Shown here piece after piece: positions 43,203-57,300 of a stretch of DNA of 64,000 nucleotides. How positions within the stretch are numbered: position 1 is the stretch's first letter; every line of letters begins with the position of its first letter. The notes beneath the pieces are model-generated. The model did not search any database. It was not told where the DNA came from and worked only from the letters and a program-made list of their open reading frames with translations. Location: positions 4,809,680 through 4,873,679 of the forward strand of contig NC_020173.2 of NCBI RefSeq assembly GCF_000224145.3, read 5' to 3'. Origin of the DNA: Ciona intestinalis (taxonomy: Eukaryota; Chordata; Ascidiacea; Phlebobranchia; Cionidae). The position numbers and the translations under genes are program-made.

Positions 43203-44538
43203 ATGGTAAGTACGCTTATTTAATAATGTTTTAACGTAGCAAGAACGATAAAGCTCTGTATAAATTAATGTTTTAAATATTTTTTGCCCATTTTATTACT
43301 CAAACCTAACTTAACTTGTTTTTTAGCTTCCGTTATCGCTGTTAAAAACTGCCGTCAATCATCCAATGGTAAGTAATGATAAAACTGGCAAAATAGCTTT
43401 CGGTGCTAGTGAAGAATCCTCCCCCACCTTATTTGCCAATCACTAACCCCTATAACAACTAACTACTAACCCCTATAACTACCCCTAGGGGGTTAGTGGT
43501 TAGCAAATAAGATAGGGGGGGGGGGGGGGGAGATTCTTCACTAGCAGTTAGCACCGCTATAACCACTAACCATCAACCCCTAACTACCATTCCACCAACC
43601 TCTAACACTTTCAATAGCCTATTCTGCTATGTACCATAAGATTCTTCACTGGTGCTTAGCTTTCTTATGTATTTGGTGTTGTTGTGCACCTGTGTCTCTA
43701 AATAACTGGATCAATTTTTTTAGTTGGTTGAGTTAAAAAATGGCGAAACTTACAACGGTCACTTAGTGAGTTGCGATAATTGGATGAATATTAATCTTCG
43801 GGAGGTTATTTGCACTTCAAGGGTGAGCCTATTTTCCTTATAATATAAAAGCTTGGTGCTATAGCAGTGGTTTGATCTCTAGCTTTTAGACCAGAATATA
43901 TGGGTTCAAAGCTTGAAGTGGTCACAAATCAGTTGTCCAGGTTGTCAGAATAGTGGTTCGGTTAATATAAAACTAGATTTTTGTGGTAATAGTTGAAATG
44001 GAAGTTAAAATAACATGTTGCTTAGAGTTGGGTCATTGTTTAGTTGTTTTAAATTATCAGTGATTTAAATATGCATTGTATCGTATGCATACTGTATAGG
44101 ATGGCGACCACTTTTGGAGAATGCCAGAGTGTTACATCAGAGGAAGTACCATTAAATATTTAAGAATTCCTGATGAAGTGATTGATATGGTAAAGGAAGA
44201 CTCTATGAGCAAAGGAAGGGGTCGTGTGGGGCCAGGACGGGGTAGGGGAAAAGGTAAAAAATGAAATATCTTGTTAAAGAAGCGTGTACTCTTTTTTGGC
44301 TGCTAAAACACCCCTTTTGCTCAGTATTTTAATAACAGCCATATAAGAGCCCTCGTTCTTTGCAAAATTGAGATGGCCATGAAATACACCTCTGGGTTGC
44401 CCATGTGAAGTATACACAAACAACAATTTTAATTAAACCTTGTTTATTCCAGCTGTGTTTGGTGGGAGAGGCAGAGGTGGATCAGGACAAGGAAGAGGAG
44501 GGGCAAAAAAATCTTCCAGAGGAAAATCAAGAGAATAA
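43203..44538 (+). CDS. LSM4: U6 snRNA-associated Sm-like protein LSm4
   Basis: Exons 43203-43205 (ATG only), 43327-43368, 43724-43822, 44100-44253 and 44453-44538 give 127 aa. The Sm fold is almost identical to human LSm4: [60 protein letters not shown]. An RG/GR-rich tail follows ([27 protein letters not shown]), as is usual, shorter than the human tail. It forms part of the LSm1-7 ring in cytoplasmic mRNA decapping and the LSm2-8 ring on U6 snRNA in the nucleus. The tail is a likely arginine-methylation and P-body segment. A poly(A) signal is at 44987-44992. Confidence 0.97.
43405..43665 (+). mobile_element. Foldback (inverted-repeat) element in LSM4 intron 2
   Basis: The left arm GGTGCTAGTGAAGAATCCTC continues through CTTATTTGCCAATCACTAAC. 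The right arm, read inverted, matches it (GTTAGTGGTTAGCAAATAAG ... GATTCTTCACTAGC). A further inverted copy of the end (GATTCTTCACTGGTGCTTAG) is at about 43640. The loop is made of CTAACCCCTATAAC repeats, and a run of 16 G sits in the right arm (43515-43530). The element could form a long hairpin in the pre-mRNA. Confidence 0.65.
43850..43950 (+). mobile_element. tRNA-like SINE fragment in LSM4 intron 3
   Basis: TATAGCAGTGGTTTGATCTC resembles a tRNA A box and GGGTTCAAAGCTTGA a B box, about 40 bp apart. CAGTTGTCCAGGTTGTCAG follows, as in the SINE body. Confidence 0.45.
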
Positions 44539-44986
44539 TCATGATCTGAAACTTTGCTAAAAATCGTGACCACATTTAGAAGCAAAGATTTGATTCCATT
44601 CGATTCAACGCACTGTAGAATCAATGTTCTGTTATGACAGTTCGCCTTCTTTTAGAAAAATGTTTTTCTTTCTTTTTTCTCTATATTCAATTATAGTCTC
44701 ATTTAAAAATGGCAGTGCAAAAAGATCACTTTTCAAATATGAGTGCACCAAAATCCATACTGCCTCTGTAGATAACCAATTTCAAATATTCCACTAGTCC
44801 CACAGATCCAAGGTTGTTGTTTTAATAATGACCTTAAGTGCAAGTTATATATAAATCACACAACGCACTGTACTACAATTAAACTAACATGTAGCTGAAC
44901 AATAATATCACCTACCTGTAAGGATATATATAACGGAGAGTAATCGACACTATTGCACAAACACGCTCTAAAATAAGTGTTCAAAC

Positions 44987-44992
44987 AATAAA
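44987..44992 (+). terminator. Poly(A) signal of LSM4
   Basis: AATAAA sits 450 bp after the stop. About 300 bp separate it from the convergent GAK stop at 45313, and that gap shows no further feature. Confidence 0.5.
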
Positions 44993-45312
44993 TAGAAAAT
45001 TGGATCTCCAGTGTTCGTTATTAAGAACAAGAGCTAAATAAACAACGGAAAATGAAGATATTGGCAAAAAAGCATATAGAGCTTAAATCAGATTTTCTTA
45101 ACATATGAAACAAAAGCTGCTTGCAGGTTGTCTGTATCGTGGTTCCTTCTCAATTGTGTACAGTTCTTGCTCAAGCCAAATGCCTTTTTGTATTTACACT
45201 TTGCACTAGCAGGATATTTCTTGATTGCTGGTGGACTGTGGTGTGTGCCCTTACATAGCAAAGTGACACATCCACTTTGGTTAGATTAAATCCAGAATTG
45301 ATTAGATTAAAT

Positions 45313-48300
45313 TTAAAACAGAGCCTGCATTCCCTTCTCCTCAAATTCTGCCCATGCATCACTCAGCTCAATGAAAATAAGCTTTGCATATTCTTCATGT
45401 GGTTTTCCAGTTGCTTTGTCAGGATGAACAATCAAACAAGCTTTTCTGTAAAATTTCTTAACCTGAAAGTAACAATTTGGAATCAAATAACAGAAATAAT
45501 TTTGAAGGTGTTTTTAAAATAGGGTAATAACAATACACCAGAACGTAGTAGCTTAAATGCTTCTGAATCTTTAAACCTGTGTCTTAATTTCTACTATAAC
45601 TTTAAAACAAACCATATATTCTGGGTATACCAATAACTTAAGGGTCTCTGGTCATTAAAGCTATTTTGTTAGCATAGTAATTTAGTTTAATCCTACATCA
45701 TTTGGTTGTACAAGTTGATGAATACCGCAGGCCTTCCATTTAGTTTCTCCTTCCCATAATACAGTATGTAAAGTTGAAATAAGAGCCCTTATGTTCCTTT
45801 CCTTGCCCTCAATCCAGTTTATAATCTAAAAATAAAAACATTATGAATGTAATTTACTTTATCATCGCGTGGTTGGAAAACGACAGTCGCTAAACACGAA
45901 TGTTTTTTTTTATACACCTCATTATAATATATTATAATTTGTGTTCACAAGTAAACAACAATAATCATATGACCTTTTTCCTGTAATTATATTTTAAAGT
46001 AAAAAAACAAAAGTTGACGATACATCACCTTTGCTTTTTCAGGGTCAAGTTGTGAGGTCTGAGCTTCACGTTTCAGATCAGCTAATTTCCTTCTTGTTTC
46101 TTCTTTCTTTGTTGCTGTGAAGCCACTGCTGCTGAGGAGATCATCAAATGCATTTTCCTTCACTTGTGGCTTGACATCTATAAATAAAATGCCATGGATC
46201 CATTAGAATAAGTTATATAAGAAAAAATGTATGCATGAATGAGATAATTTGATACATACTTGATTTCCAGTTTTGAGAAGAGTTTGAGAAATTCGTAAAG
46301 TTGTAACTGGGTTGACTTTTCTGTGGTTGTGGGGCCGGTTTGTATGGTTGGTAGTTACCACCCATTGGTGCCTGTGGTCGTGCTGCAGATGACATGCTTG
46401 GCTGTTGCATTTGGGTGGCACGAGGGAATTGCTGGGCATTCGTGGTAGGTTGGGGGGTCTTGCTAAAGTTTCCAAACTGGGAAAATGGGTCATATGCTTG
46501 TGGCTTGCTTTGTGGTGCTGCTGGTCGCTGTGGTTGGTTGGTTGAGAGGTTTTTAACAGGATCTGCCCAACCTGACATTAGGTCTGGTTCACTGGGTTGG
46601 TTTGGTTTGGACTGGGTGGTGAATCCAGGAGCAAATGGATCAAACATGTTGTTTTGAGGTTGGGTGGTAGGGGCAGGCTTGGGAACTTGAGACGGAACTT
46701 GTGGGTTGTTAGAAAATGGATCAAAAGTATCAAAATCATTGAACATATTTTCACTCTGTGCTTTAGCAGGGGGGGCTTGTTGGGGTGGGGAAGTAAATGA
46801 TGAAAATGGGTCAAAAGTTCCGGAATTTGCAGGTGTCTCATTGGCGCCACCTAGCAGATCTGGCTCCGTTGTTTGAGCAGCAGATTCTTGGTTTCCGATG
46901 CCCGACAATAAATCAAAGTTGGTGGGGAAATGAGATGATGCAGTTTGTGATTCATTCACGGGAGCGGATGATGATGATAAGCCAAGCAAATCAGCTTCAG
47001 CGTGATCATTCATGAGAGTGGTGGAATCTCCATTAAAAAGATCTGCTGGACAAGTTGTCATTTAATTTTACATAATATACAGCACAATAGAGTATATATG
47101 CTCTTTTATAGTAATGTTGGGGTATAATGGAATAGAATTACTTCTTAAACATATTTATATAATAGCGAAGTACATAAGTATAGTGTATACGCGACTTTTT
47201 TAAAGAAATCAAGTTAAAAACCACTGAAGGAATATTAATACTGTTCGTAGTCCAATATTCCCAATATTTAAAAACGTTTTTAATTAAAATTATTTTTAAT
47301 TTAAGTAATACCTGGTGCAGAGGTTCCATTTTTCTGCAGCTCACTTTGTGCCGGGTCATTCACATTATTCTCTTCATCATGCCAATCTAATGTCTCAAAC
47401 ACATTACTACTTGACCTCTGTTCACCATCAACTGAGGTGTTGGTGTCAGGTTTACTACCTTTTTCTTGGTTAATATTGGAAAGAGTGTAAGTGAGAGAAG
47501 GCTTCACATCATATTCTTCGTGGCCTGTGGAATCAAATTTTTATAAAATGAACTTCAAGGCAATTATTTATCCAAAATTAACCGATGTAATCGGCCCAAT
47601 ATTTATATTAATTGATTTATGGTGTGTTATTGTTATACTAAACAGTTTAAAAAATGAATCAGTTTCTGTGTCATTTGCTTTGCTTTAGAAAAGTATAGTT
47701 ATACATAGGTATAGGTATAGTTATAAAGTACCATGATATTGATATGATGTTCATTGCGGGTTTTCTGTTTCATGCACATTATGCCTGTTTAGAAGTTACA
47801 ACATACAATATAATGCTCTCACCGAATTTTTGCAGGACTTCACTTTGTTCTTCCCTAGTCGAAAACAAGAGCTTTGGATTCAAACCTTTTGGTGACAAAC
47901 CCTCCCATAAGTTAGTGGTGTTGGTATTACGGTCAGCATGTACTTCAACATGTAATGTCACACAAAATCCTTCTGGGTATTTCTCTTGTATATCACACGC
48001 ATCTAAATCATATCTGAAAACAGAAAACAGGTGTGTTTACAGCTGGGGCTGCGTTTAACAGGTTTAAACAAAAAGCTTATTTATTTTATAGCCAGTTCAA
48101 TTTTAAAAATAATCAACATAAACATTTAAAAAAAAACAAAAACACAAAAATACTACTTTAAAAAAACGGTGCATGAAAAATGGGATAAAATAACAATAAA
48201 TAATGGGTTGTAAATTTCTACATTATCAAAACACGCAAAAATTTGCATAAGGAAACCTAACGAACTTATTTTTTAACACTCACGTTCGGAAATGTACTTT

Positions 48301-51300
48301 TGTAGCATTGATTGGAACAAACCCAGTGTTGAATTGAAGCTGGAACATCTTGATGCCGGTTTGTTTTGCTTGCAATGCGAGCTTTCCACCCAATATTTGC
48401 CTCGCATGGTAAACTGACAACGTGATATCAGGGCCCACTGACCCACCAACCTCAGCCCCAACGTCTATTGTTACTTTTTCCTCTGCGTCTGTGAAACCCC
48501 TAAAAAGGTCCAAAATATGATTACGTTTAGGATTGGAACTTATTAAGAGTTTTTATACTTTGAAATGCGATGTAAATAGTATATTAGTATAGTTTACAGA
48601 AGTTGCAAAAAAAAATATTTCTTCTATTATATAGCTTGCAGAAGTTGCAAAAAAATTCATTTCTATTAAAAAAAATATTTTTAACCTTACCTCATTGATT
48701 CATAATCAGCAGATGTTGTCAAGATACGAGACTCGCCGACGTAAACCTCACAGAAAGGTCGGCATCCGTTTCTCATCCGGTTGAAAAGTGGGACTGGTGA
48801 TAGTTCCACCTGTTTAATGGTCACACGGTGGGAATGGGGAAAAGGTGTGGAAGACTGGTTTGGTTTCTGTGCTTCTTTCATGCTGCATATATATTCAACA
48901 TATCTGGAAAAATGAATAAATTTTGAAGTTAAATGTAATTTCATAATAAAATTAAAAATAAAAATACACACACAATGTTCCTATTTAAAAACACTTGTAA
49001 ATTTCTTAGTAAAAGTAAAGTAATAGTAATTAGTAATGTGGGGTAAGATGGATAAATAAATGCTATTTCATGATAAAACCCAAAACAAATAAAACAGACA
49101 ATTCCCTATATTATATAATCGTGTTTTTCTTAGTAGTAATTAGTAATACCTTAACTATATTTTTATAAAAAAAGTTATAATGACAAAAAAGTAAAAATAA
49201 ATTTAATACCATTTGATCCAATAGATTAACCCATAATATTGTAAAAAGTATGTAAACTTCCTTTATGCACACCTTTTATATGAAGGACTTATACCAGGTG
49301 GCATTCTTTTAATACTGAACATGAAGAGAGATGAATCTGCCGTGTTGAATAGTCCACACATTACCAACACAGAACAAGCAACCACTGCTGACTGAGCTTT
49401 ACCATCCTGTAATAAAAAGGTAGATACAACTAAATAAATGAATTAACTTGCTTTACCTTGGTGTGCATGGGAAAACGACAGCACACACACAGTCTGACTG
49501 GGCAATTTACGGTATGTTATTCTCACTAATCTATCATATCTACAAAAAAAGGCATTAAATGTTTCTCTAAAGAAAAAATATATAAACAAATATTGTTAAT
49601 ACAAATAATACAATATATAATTAATATTGACTTTAAACTTACAGTGCAGTGTATAACAGCCACATTAAGCGGGTCTTTCTTCAGCCATTGTATGATATGT
49701 TTACAAAGTGTGAAGAGATTTTTTAAAGTAGGTGCATGTTTGGCTTGCCAGCCCATGTTAACAACTCGGTGGTGGAACCTGGAAGATGTCAAGATATATT
49801 AAAAAAAATAATCCACACAACTCTCAATTATTTTCTAAAAATATTTTTTCAAATCTTAAAAAAAAGCATTTTTAAATATGAAGAGGGAAATACTTTTTAA
49901 AATTCCAGGTATTATCTACAGTTCTACACCCTTTTGTATTGGGGTAATAAAGAACACTGCCTAAAAGACACTGGATTACTCCTTATGCTAAATCAAAGTA
50001 GAAAAATATGAAGTGGAAAATCAAAACACCACCCAAATCAATACTTTTACCAGGTTCTAGTAGACAGGAAACTTAATTATAAAGAAGAACTAATACAATT
50101 AATCGTGCGTACCTTGCAGAGTCATATTGCCTGGTGGATAAATTGTAGACAGCATAATGGTCTCTGTGCTTTGCATCAAGGTAAGCACAAACTGTCTCAA
50201 TATTATTCTTGTATGTTGCTTCCATGCCTTCAGCAGGGTACGACATCACTAAATAAAATTGAAAACTGTTAACACATATGTATAGTAGGGTGGGGGGGAG
50301 ATGGGACACCCTTTTATTCTACTAGTGTCATTTGGTAGTAAACAAAGAACATTAAAAGAATTATAAAACCGCATCCTCAAGACTCCCATATAGACCGTTG
50401 TTAATTGTTTAAAACACGATCAGAATATTTAAAAAATATCAGAATATTTAAAAAATATGTGTTAAGACCCATATAGACCATTGTTAATTGTTTAAAACAC
50501 GATCAGAATATTTAAAAAATATGTGTTAAGACCCATATAGACCATTGTTAATTGTTTAAAACACGATCAGAATATTTAAAAAATATGTGTTAAGGGTGTC
50601 CCGTCTTCGTGTTACAGGAGTCCCATGATCCTTCACAGTACTGTATATTTTTTTAACATACATTTTTTGTCCACTATTTTAAAATGATATGGGGTCAAAT
50701 GATGATAAATTCAGTTGTACAAAACACAGCGGGAAAAACATGTAGAATGGGTTTAAAGCTTATCAATATAACCTTGGTTTATTGTTAATTATAAATATTG
50801 ATCTGGTCATCCGTCATTAATTACAATCGGCCAAAACTTTAATAGAAATGGATTTAAATCAGCAAAATACACTATCTCATTTTTCTGCATTATAAAAATG
50901 ACAAAGACTGACAGAAGCAGATGTCTGCCAGATAATTCAGCACAAAATTCATAATTATTCCAATCATTAAACAGATGCTGTTGTTTACTTAAATTTTTCT
51001 CAAAACATAAACATACTAAGAAATGCATTGGAAAGACCTTACCTGCTAACTTAGACGTGATGTAGGTCACATCAAGATCAGATTTTGCGTAACTGGCAAC
51101 TGACTGAACAACTTTACTTGACGTATCTTTAATATTTGTCAAGAGTTTGCCAGCCCCACCTTTCATCATGCTAAACAACCCAGCATTCTCGTTATTTCCA
51201 CCTGAAACAAATACATCCGTAGTTTAGTGGCTATTATATGTATATGCTGTTGCCACTAGGTATATAAGTCTGAGACATGACAACTGTTTGTTTTGGATTT

Positions 51301-54300
51301 CAAAAGACCCAAGGTTTTGTCTGCTAAAGGTGGGACAGCATTATATCATTGGGATATGCTATTAAGTGTCTTGTCCAACAACAATCACCTCAATGATAGC
51401 AGCACCAAGCCTTGAACTCGTATGGAGTACTTTTATATTTAAGAAAATCTGTCAAATTGCGGTTGGAAATTATGATTTTATCCTATTTTTTATATAATTA
51501 ATATTTTTTTCTCTTTTAAGAAAAAAGTTAAATATATTAGGAATTCAATTTTCAAGCAGAAAACATTCTTGAGGCATCAACAGTGGAATATGAGAAGCAA
51601 AGATCATCCTTAATCACCATCATCGGATAAAAGACATTCATCATCTTCCGAGTCATCTATATCGTCAGTGTCGTCATCAGTTTCCTCTTCGCTCTCGTCT
51701 CCTCCACACTTGCTGTATTTACAATTGTTCTTGAATCTTGATTTCGACTCCCGTTTCGTCCTCCCGCTGAAAACTTCATCTGCATACTCCTTGATTCTCA
51801 TCTTTTGAGCAACACTCTCAGACCCAGATGAGAATGACGAATAAGAGGAACATCTTCCGTTAGCTTGACTTTGGTTCAAGGCAGCTTTGTTTATAAAGCT
51901 GGCAAACATGGTAACAGGTTGCTACTACCTCTGTATAAATCATTATAACAGTTGGTATATAGATGTTCGCACAGTGGTATCAATGTAACTGGTCTACTGA
52001 ATAGAAGTTAATATCCTGTTCTCCTTTTTAACGTGGATTATAGAACCAAAAGTATTTTACTAAACTAATCTAGGCGTTTAAGTACATTTCATTCTATATT
52101 GTTATGGTTAATCTTCTCATGTCTATACTTCAGCATATTCGTTTTTTTCTTAAGTCATCTCTACTAAACGTCCTTCTGGTAAACAGTTTCTTTAGTTTAA
52201 CACATGTAAATCCATGCTACTGTCTTTAATTACTAATCGTAGACGAATTGCGCGTGACCTGCCATTTCCAGGCAGACATCTCGATCGTAACGTCAAGAGA
52301 ATATGACAAGTGGGCGAAGGTGGCCACTTTTATCATCGAGGGAAGTGTCCTCGAACTCTGCCGTTCACAAGTTTGCTCTTATCTACGCTCGGCTGCAGTT
52401 CGCTACCAGCTCTATCTATTGATTTGCAAGTTAGGCGAAAGCAAGAGCCGCCATGCTGCGAACGGCGCGATTGATTTTCGCCTGGTCCATTCTAACGCCG
52501 CTGTAAATAATTAATACAGAAAGGGCAACTGACAGACGCGGTTAAATTGTGAGCCGATTCCAAACAAGCGACAATAGAACAAACGAAACATGTTCTATTA
52601 TGGGCTTACGACCAGCACGGAAGCGGTATTTACTTTGCACAAATCCTTGCACGCTACGAAAACAAAACAATAGTACCAGCACAAATTATTGTTCTTTCTC
52701 TGCACGTTGTATTGTAATCGTATCTATGCGAGATTAGTAAAACGCAAAACACGAAATTTAACACTTCAAAACCAACTGTGCAACAAAGAATTAGAATCTC
52801 ATATTAAGATATGTAAATTTAAATCATAGCAACGCAGAAGTAACTTCAGTTTACGCCGAACTACTTTCTAATCAAATCGACTACGTAGCTGTACCTTCCA
52901 GGGTTGTTATTGCTTGAATGCAACGATTAAGTAGCTTGTGGAGCAATTTCTTTCCAGGACGGCTAATTAGAAATATCGACCAGCGCTGCATGTGGTTTCC
53001 TGGTTAATTGACTCTCGCGCGAGGCCAACTATATCTACAGACCGTTTAGTTACCGACAAACCGCTTCTTCTTAACATTAATATAAAGTTATAAACTAAAG
53101 AAAACGGTAAATATTTACTCTAAAGGTGTCTATATTCGTATTTACCCTAAAAGTGCCAATATATTCGATGTGTATTGTCCTGCGTTTTACTGGTTTTGCA
53201 ACATTAACACTAATAAACGGTAATTACCAAAGCCGCAATATCGATCCTTATAAAACAACGCATTACAAGATCCTTTTATAAACCATTTGATATTGTAGCA
53301 GAAACTTCAAATATATCGTAAAGTCCATGAAATCCGTTGTTTGCGTTAATTAGCTCCACGAGTGATAGGCAATAAACATGTAACAGCTACGAGATGCAAA
53401 CGTTGAAATTTATGACTGACCCTTCAACAGGTGGCTCGGGGGAACGTCTGTCGCGTAAATTCACCATATACTGTTTGATAAATATGCATGTATTTGTGAT
53501 TAATATCCGACGGCCCAGTATTGCGCATCGACATAATTGTATACGAAATTGTAATTCATTTTTGTCGACAATTCATCGTAATGACTGTTGTACAAACAAA
53601 CAGTAACTTAATTAAAAAGAATTGAGCCAAAAACACTGCGATATAGGCTACGAAGCTCTGCCGTTGAAGTTGTGCGTAGTCGACGATTGTGAAGCTAGAC
53701 GTCAGAGCGGTATCTGTACAAGTGTATTGAACCGGCAAATACAAAATACATGTCAGCATAGTTTTCAGCATGGTTTTCTTATTACACTCTAATAAGTTAA
53801 ACATAAGTAAAAGGTATCGTCTAATACGCTAAAAATTAGCTAGACTGGAGTATTGGACGATACATTCTATTGTTTAAGTGTCAACATCGCCATAATATGA
53901 CTTCTTTCTTGAAAACGTCAAGTTGTTGTCCACAGTAATCTCCCCCAAGCTCCACTATTGTGAGCGAATGGGACAAATGAATTGCTCTGATTAATTCAAT
54001 AACAGGAAAAGGGAAAGGTATCCAATTAGGAAAAGTTGTAAGGTTTTGGCCACATAGTGAAAGAAATCACTCAGATTGCTAGATTATATGAAATCAGACT
54101 TTCTTACTAAAAACGTGCTGCTGCTTAGGCTTAAATATGTGTATTACTGTATTCTTTGGGGTAATGGGCCAATCCTGACATAAATCTTAGGACCCATGGT
54201 GTGCCACGCCACAGGATCTCACTCACGTAGAATTTCTGTAATCTGCTTTGTTTAAAACTGTAGACTAAAAATGACTGTCGTAGAGTTGTAGTAATTGTAG

Positions 54301-57300
54301 AAAACGAAAGCAAGTAATCTTCTTATAGTAGTGCACCATTGCTTGTATGTTGTACAACCTGTCTTTACTTTGTCCATGAGTGTGTTGTAAACTAACAGCA
54401 TACGCAATATGCTACAATGCAACTATATCCGTGTTTAACTAACAGTTAGGATAGTACTTTATAGGTACCCCACATGTAATCCCACAATACAGTTTCATTT
54501 AAAAAGCTAAGTAAGCTTAGAAATGCAATGATCTTTCAATAACGTCTTTTTCATATACAAAATGTCATGGCAATGTATCTTACAAACATGCGTTTAAATA
54601 CAATGTATTTGTACACACTATACATAAATGCAAACCATAATAACTCACCATTCTCTGCTTGTTGAGGTGGTGGGTTAGCTGGTGTGCTCACAGGTTTGGG
54701 CGCAGCTTGAGGCTGAATGATTGCGTTGCTGCCTTTGCACTAAAATTAAAAAGATCAGTTACAACAGTGGTTTTCAAAATGTTTTTTGTTATAGGTTTAC
54801 AGCCTATTAGATCGTAACTTTAAATAAAAAAGTGCATTTTTAGTATAAACATTTCAAATTGTTCATTAGTAATTCTGATAAACTTTATTTAAAATTTGAA
54901 TATGGAAATCTTATTAGCTATTAGCTGTTTCAGTTTCCTAATCAGTCAGTCATGACAAAGTATGCTTTTTGGTATACCAAACCAGGGCACCGAGCGCACG
55001 ACGTGCATAACAATGGTTTACAATATTGAACTATGAGTAACTATGTGACTTGGGCTTTTTGAACAATTAGAAAAAACTTTTATGAAATACTAAAATTTTC
55101 CAAATATGATTGAACTAAAACAGAAAACTGTGAGTGGATATGTAACATTACTGAAATAAATCCCGCGAATCTGACCCTTATATGGTGCCCATCAAGTTAA
55201 ATGAATTTTTGTGTGAAGAAATACTGTCAGGATCAGGTGCAAGAAATACAGTAGAGACACAAATCAAGTCCAGCTAATTGTGTAAAGTAGTCTTTGGATT
55301 ATAGACTAATAATTGCATATAGGCGAAATCAAATATATATCTCTTACATTACACCATTGGTTGGAATTGATTTTTTCTTTTACATATTAGGTAGCACCTG
55401 ATATGAGATGTAGGTTACGTTTGTAAGTACTCACCAAGTCAATTGATGACTTGGGATCAATAGACATGGAAGCTGCATATTCAGATAATTGTTCAACTAT
55501 AACCACTGCTGGTGGTCGGTTGTTCGGGTTGATTTGTAGGATAGATTCTGAAAATAACAACAGGTTTAAATTGAACACAAACAAAGTAGTTTAAAAAATT
55601 TATTTCAAAAGTCAAAAATAAGGGTGTAACAGAGTACAACTGCTTTTAGGGTAACGGGCCCACTCAAAAAACATTAAGATTTTCTGTTACACCACAGCAT
55701 GGAAGCATGAGACATCACCTGTCTAATAAATACATAATAGAACAGACAAAGACAGTACATTTAGGTTTTGACACACAATTGTAAAAAGGCTAACAACAAC
55801 TGCATTTGCACTGATGAAATTTGGACAGTGTGCTCATTTTGTAACCCTTAAACACTACCTAGAAAAGTCCATGAATAAAAATGGTTGTTAGTTGTATTAA
55901 CTTACTTATAAGTGGATGCATCATTTTATATTTTTTGTCTGACGATGGAATTGTGAAATTTGCGTTCAATATTGCTAATCTTGCAGAGTCCTCAAATGGA
56001 TGTTTGTAGAAGCATAGAAGGTACAATATACATCCAAGTGCCTGGGAAATAACAGGTCTATTAGTGAGACAAATATTACTGTGTAAATAAAGAACTATTA
56101 AACAACTGTTACGTCAAAGTAATGTTAAATTGATAAAAAAGATCCTATATATCCCATATTTTATAGGGTTCAAAATATTAAAATAATAAAAATTAAAAAA
56201 GCGGAATATTAAAATAAATAAATAATCAAAAAACTGCCCACCAGGCAAAATTTTTAGAAAAGTTTGGAAACCGCTAATCTTATACAAGAAGTAACAAGAT
56301 AATCATGATTTGTTTGAAAAGTATTTTGTTAGTGACTCACCCAAACATCCTGCATTTCATTGATTGGGTAATTACTGTACATGTCAATCATCTCAGGTGT
56401 TCGATACATGGGTGTTGTGTTACGTAATATTTCATCTTCAACCTTGGTAACAAAATCAAAACAAATGGTTTATTTCAGTAGAAACATAAAGGAACATTAT
56501 ATTTTTTACTACATTAATCAAGTTTCCAGGGAAAATTTCCTAGTCCAGACTACAACCATAGGCGCCAAACCAGGGGTGGCAAGGTATGCAGGCCAATCCT
56601 GGAACTCTGTACTGCATTAATCAATACACATTACAAACAATACGTTGGATATGTTTTATAGGAACATGAATGTCTAACTATATCTGGCCCCACTGCCATT
56701 TTTAAAAAAGTTTGGCACCTATGACTACTATATCATGCGAAAAACATATTTTATATTGTTCTCAAGCAATCTGCGCCATAAAGCCCACATGCATTATTAC
56801 CTGTCCTCTTTTCCCAGCAGCCCATGTATTATCTGGGTAGTGAGCAGTAGTAGTGGCACTCCCAAAATCACACAGTTTTACGATCCCACCAGCAGTGAGA
56901 AGCAAATTTTCAACCTGGTAATAAATAAAATTTATTATTTGTCCACACACATATTTGTTACAATAAAATGGTGGCCTACTTACTCGATTTCTAATACAGT
57001 TTCAAATCAGAAACCTATTGAAGTATTGATTGTATTTGAAAAGGTTTTTAACTTAGAAACATTAGACCAACCCCAGATTTACAGAATTCATAACAGTTAA
57101 TTTGTAATTTTTTACCCGCTTAATCAGTTTCTTTACTTAATACTTTCATAAAACTTGGAAAACCGACAACCGTGTTAGTATAAACCTATTGACTTGTGTT
57201 ACTCTTAGCATAGATTTGCAAAAACATCTATTAAAATATACAATTCATCATAATTTATCTTGATGAGCCAAAAATGTTCAGACAGCATCTCTTATTAATC

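Larger units (their letters stand above)
51202..54648 (-). other. Largest GAK intron (3.4 kb)
   Basis: It separates the kinase half from the auxilin half. It contains a reversed SINE fragment (about 51370-51430, CTTGTCCAACAACAATCACC), the nested ORF at 51610-51909 and a GC-richer segment at 52240-52560. Near 54155-54240 is a short repeat (GGGGTAATGGGCCAATCCTG) also found near 55650 and 59160. A break between the two halves could allow an auxilin-only product from an internal promoter, but I saw no alternative coding first exon in frame. Confidence 0.5.

Noticed and set aside
52248-52514. 88-codon plus-strand frame in the GAK intron
   Set aside because: It overlaps the GC-richer island and has no recognisable motif. 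The frame is more likely a by-product of higher GC content.
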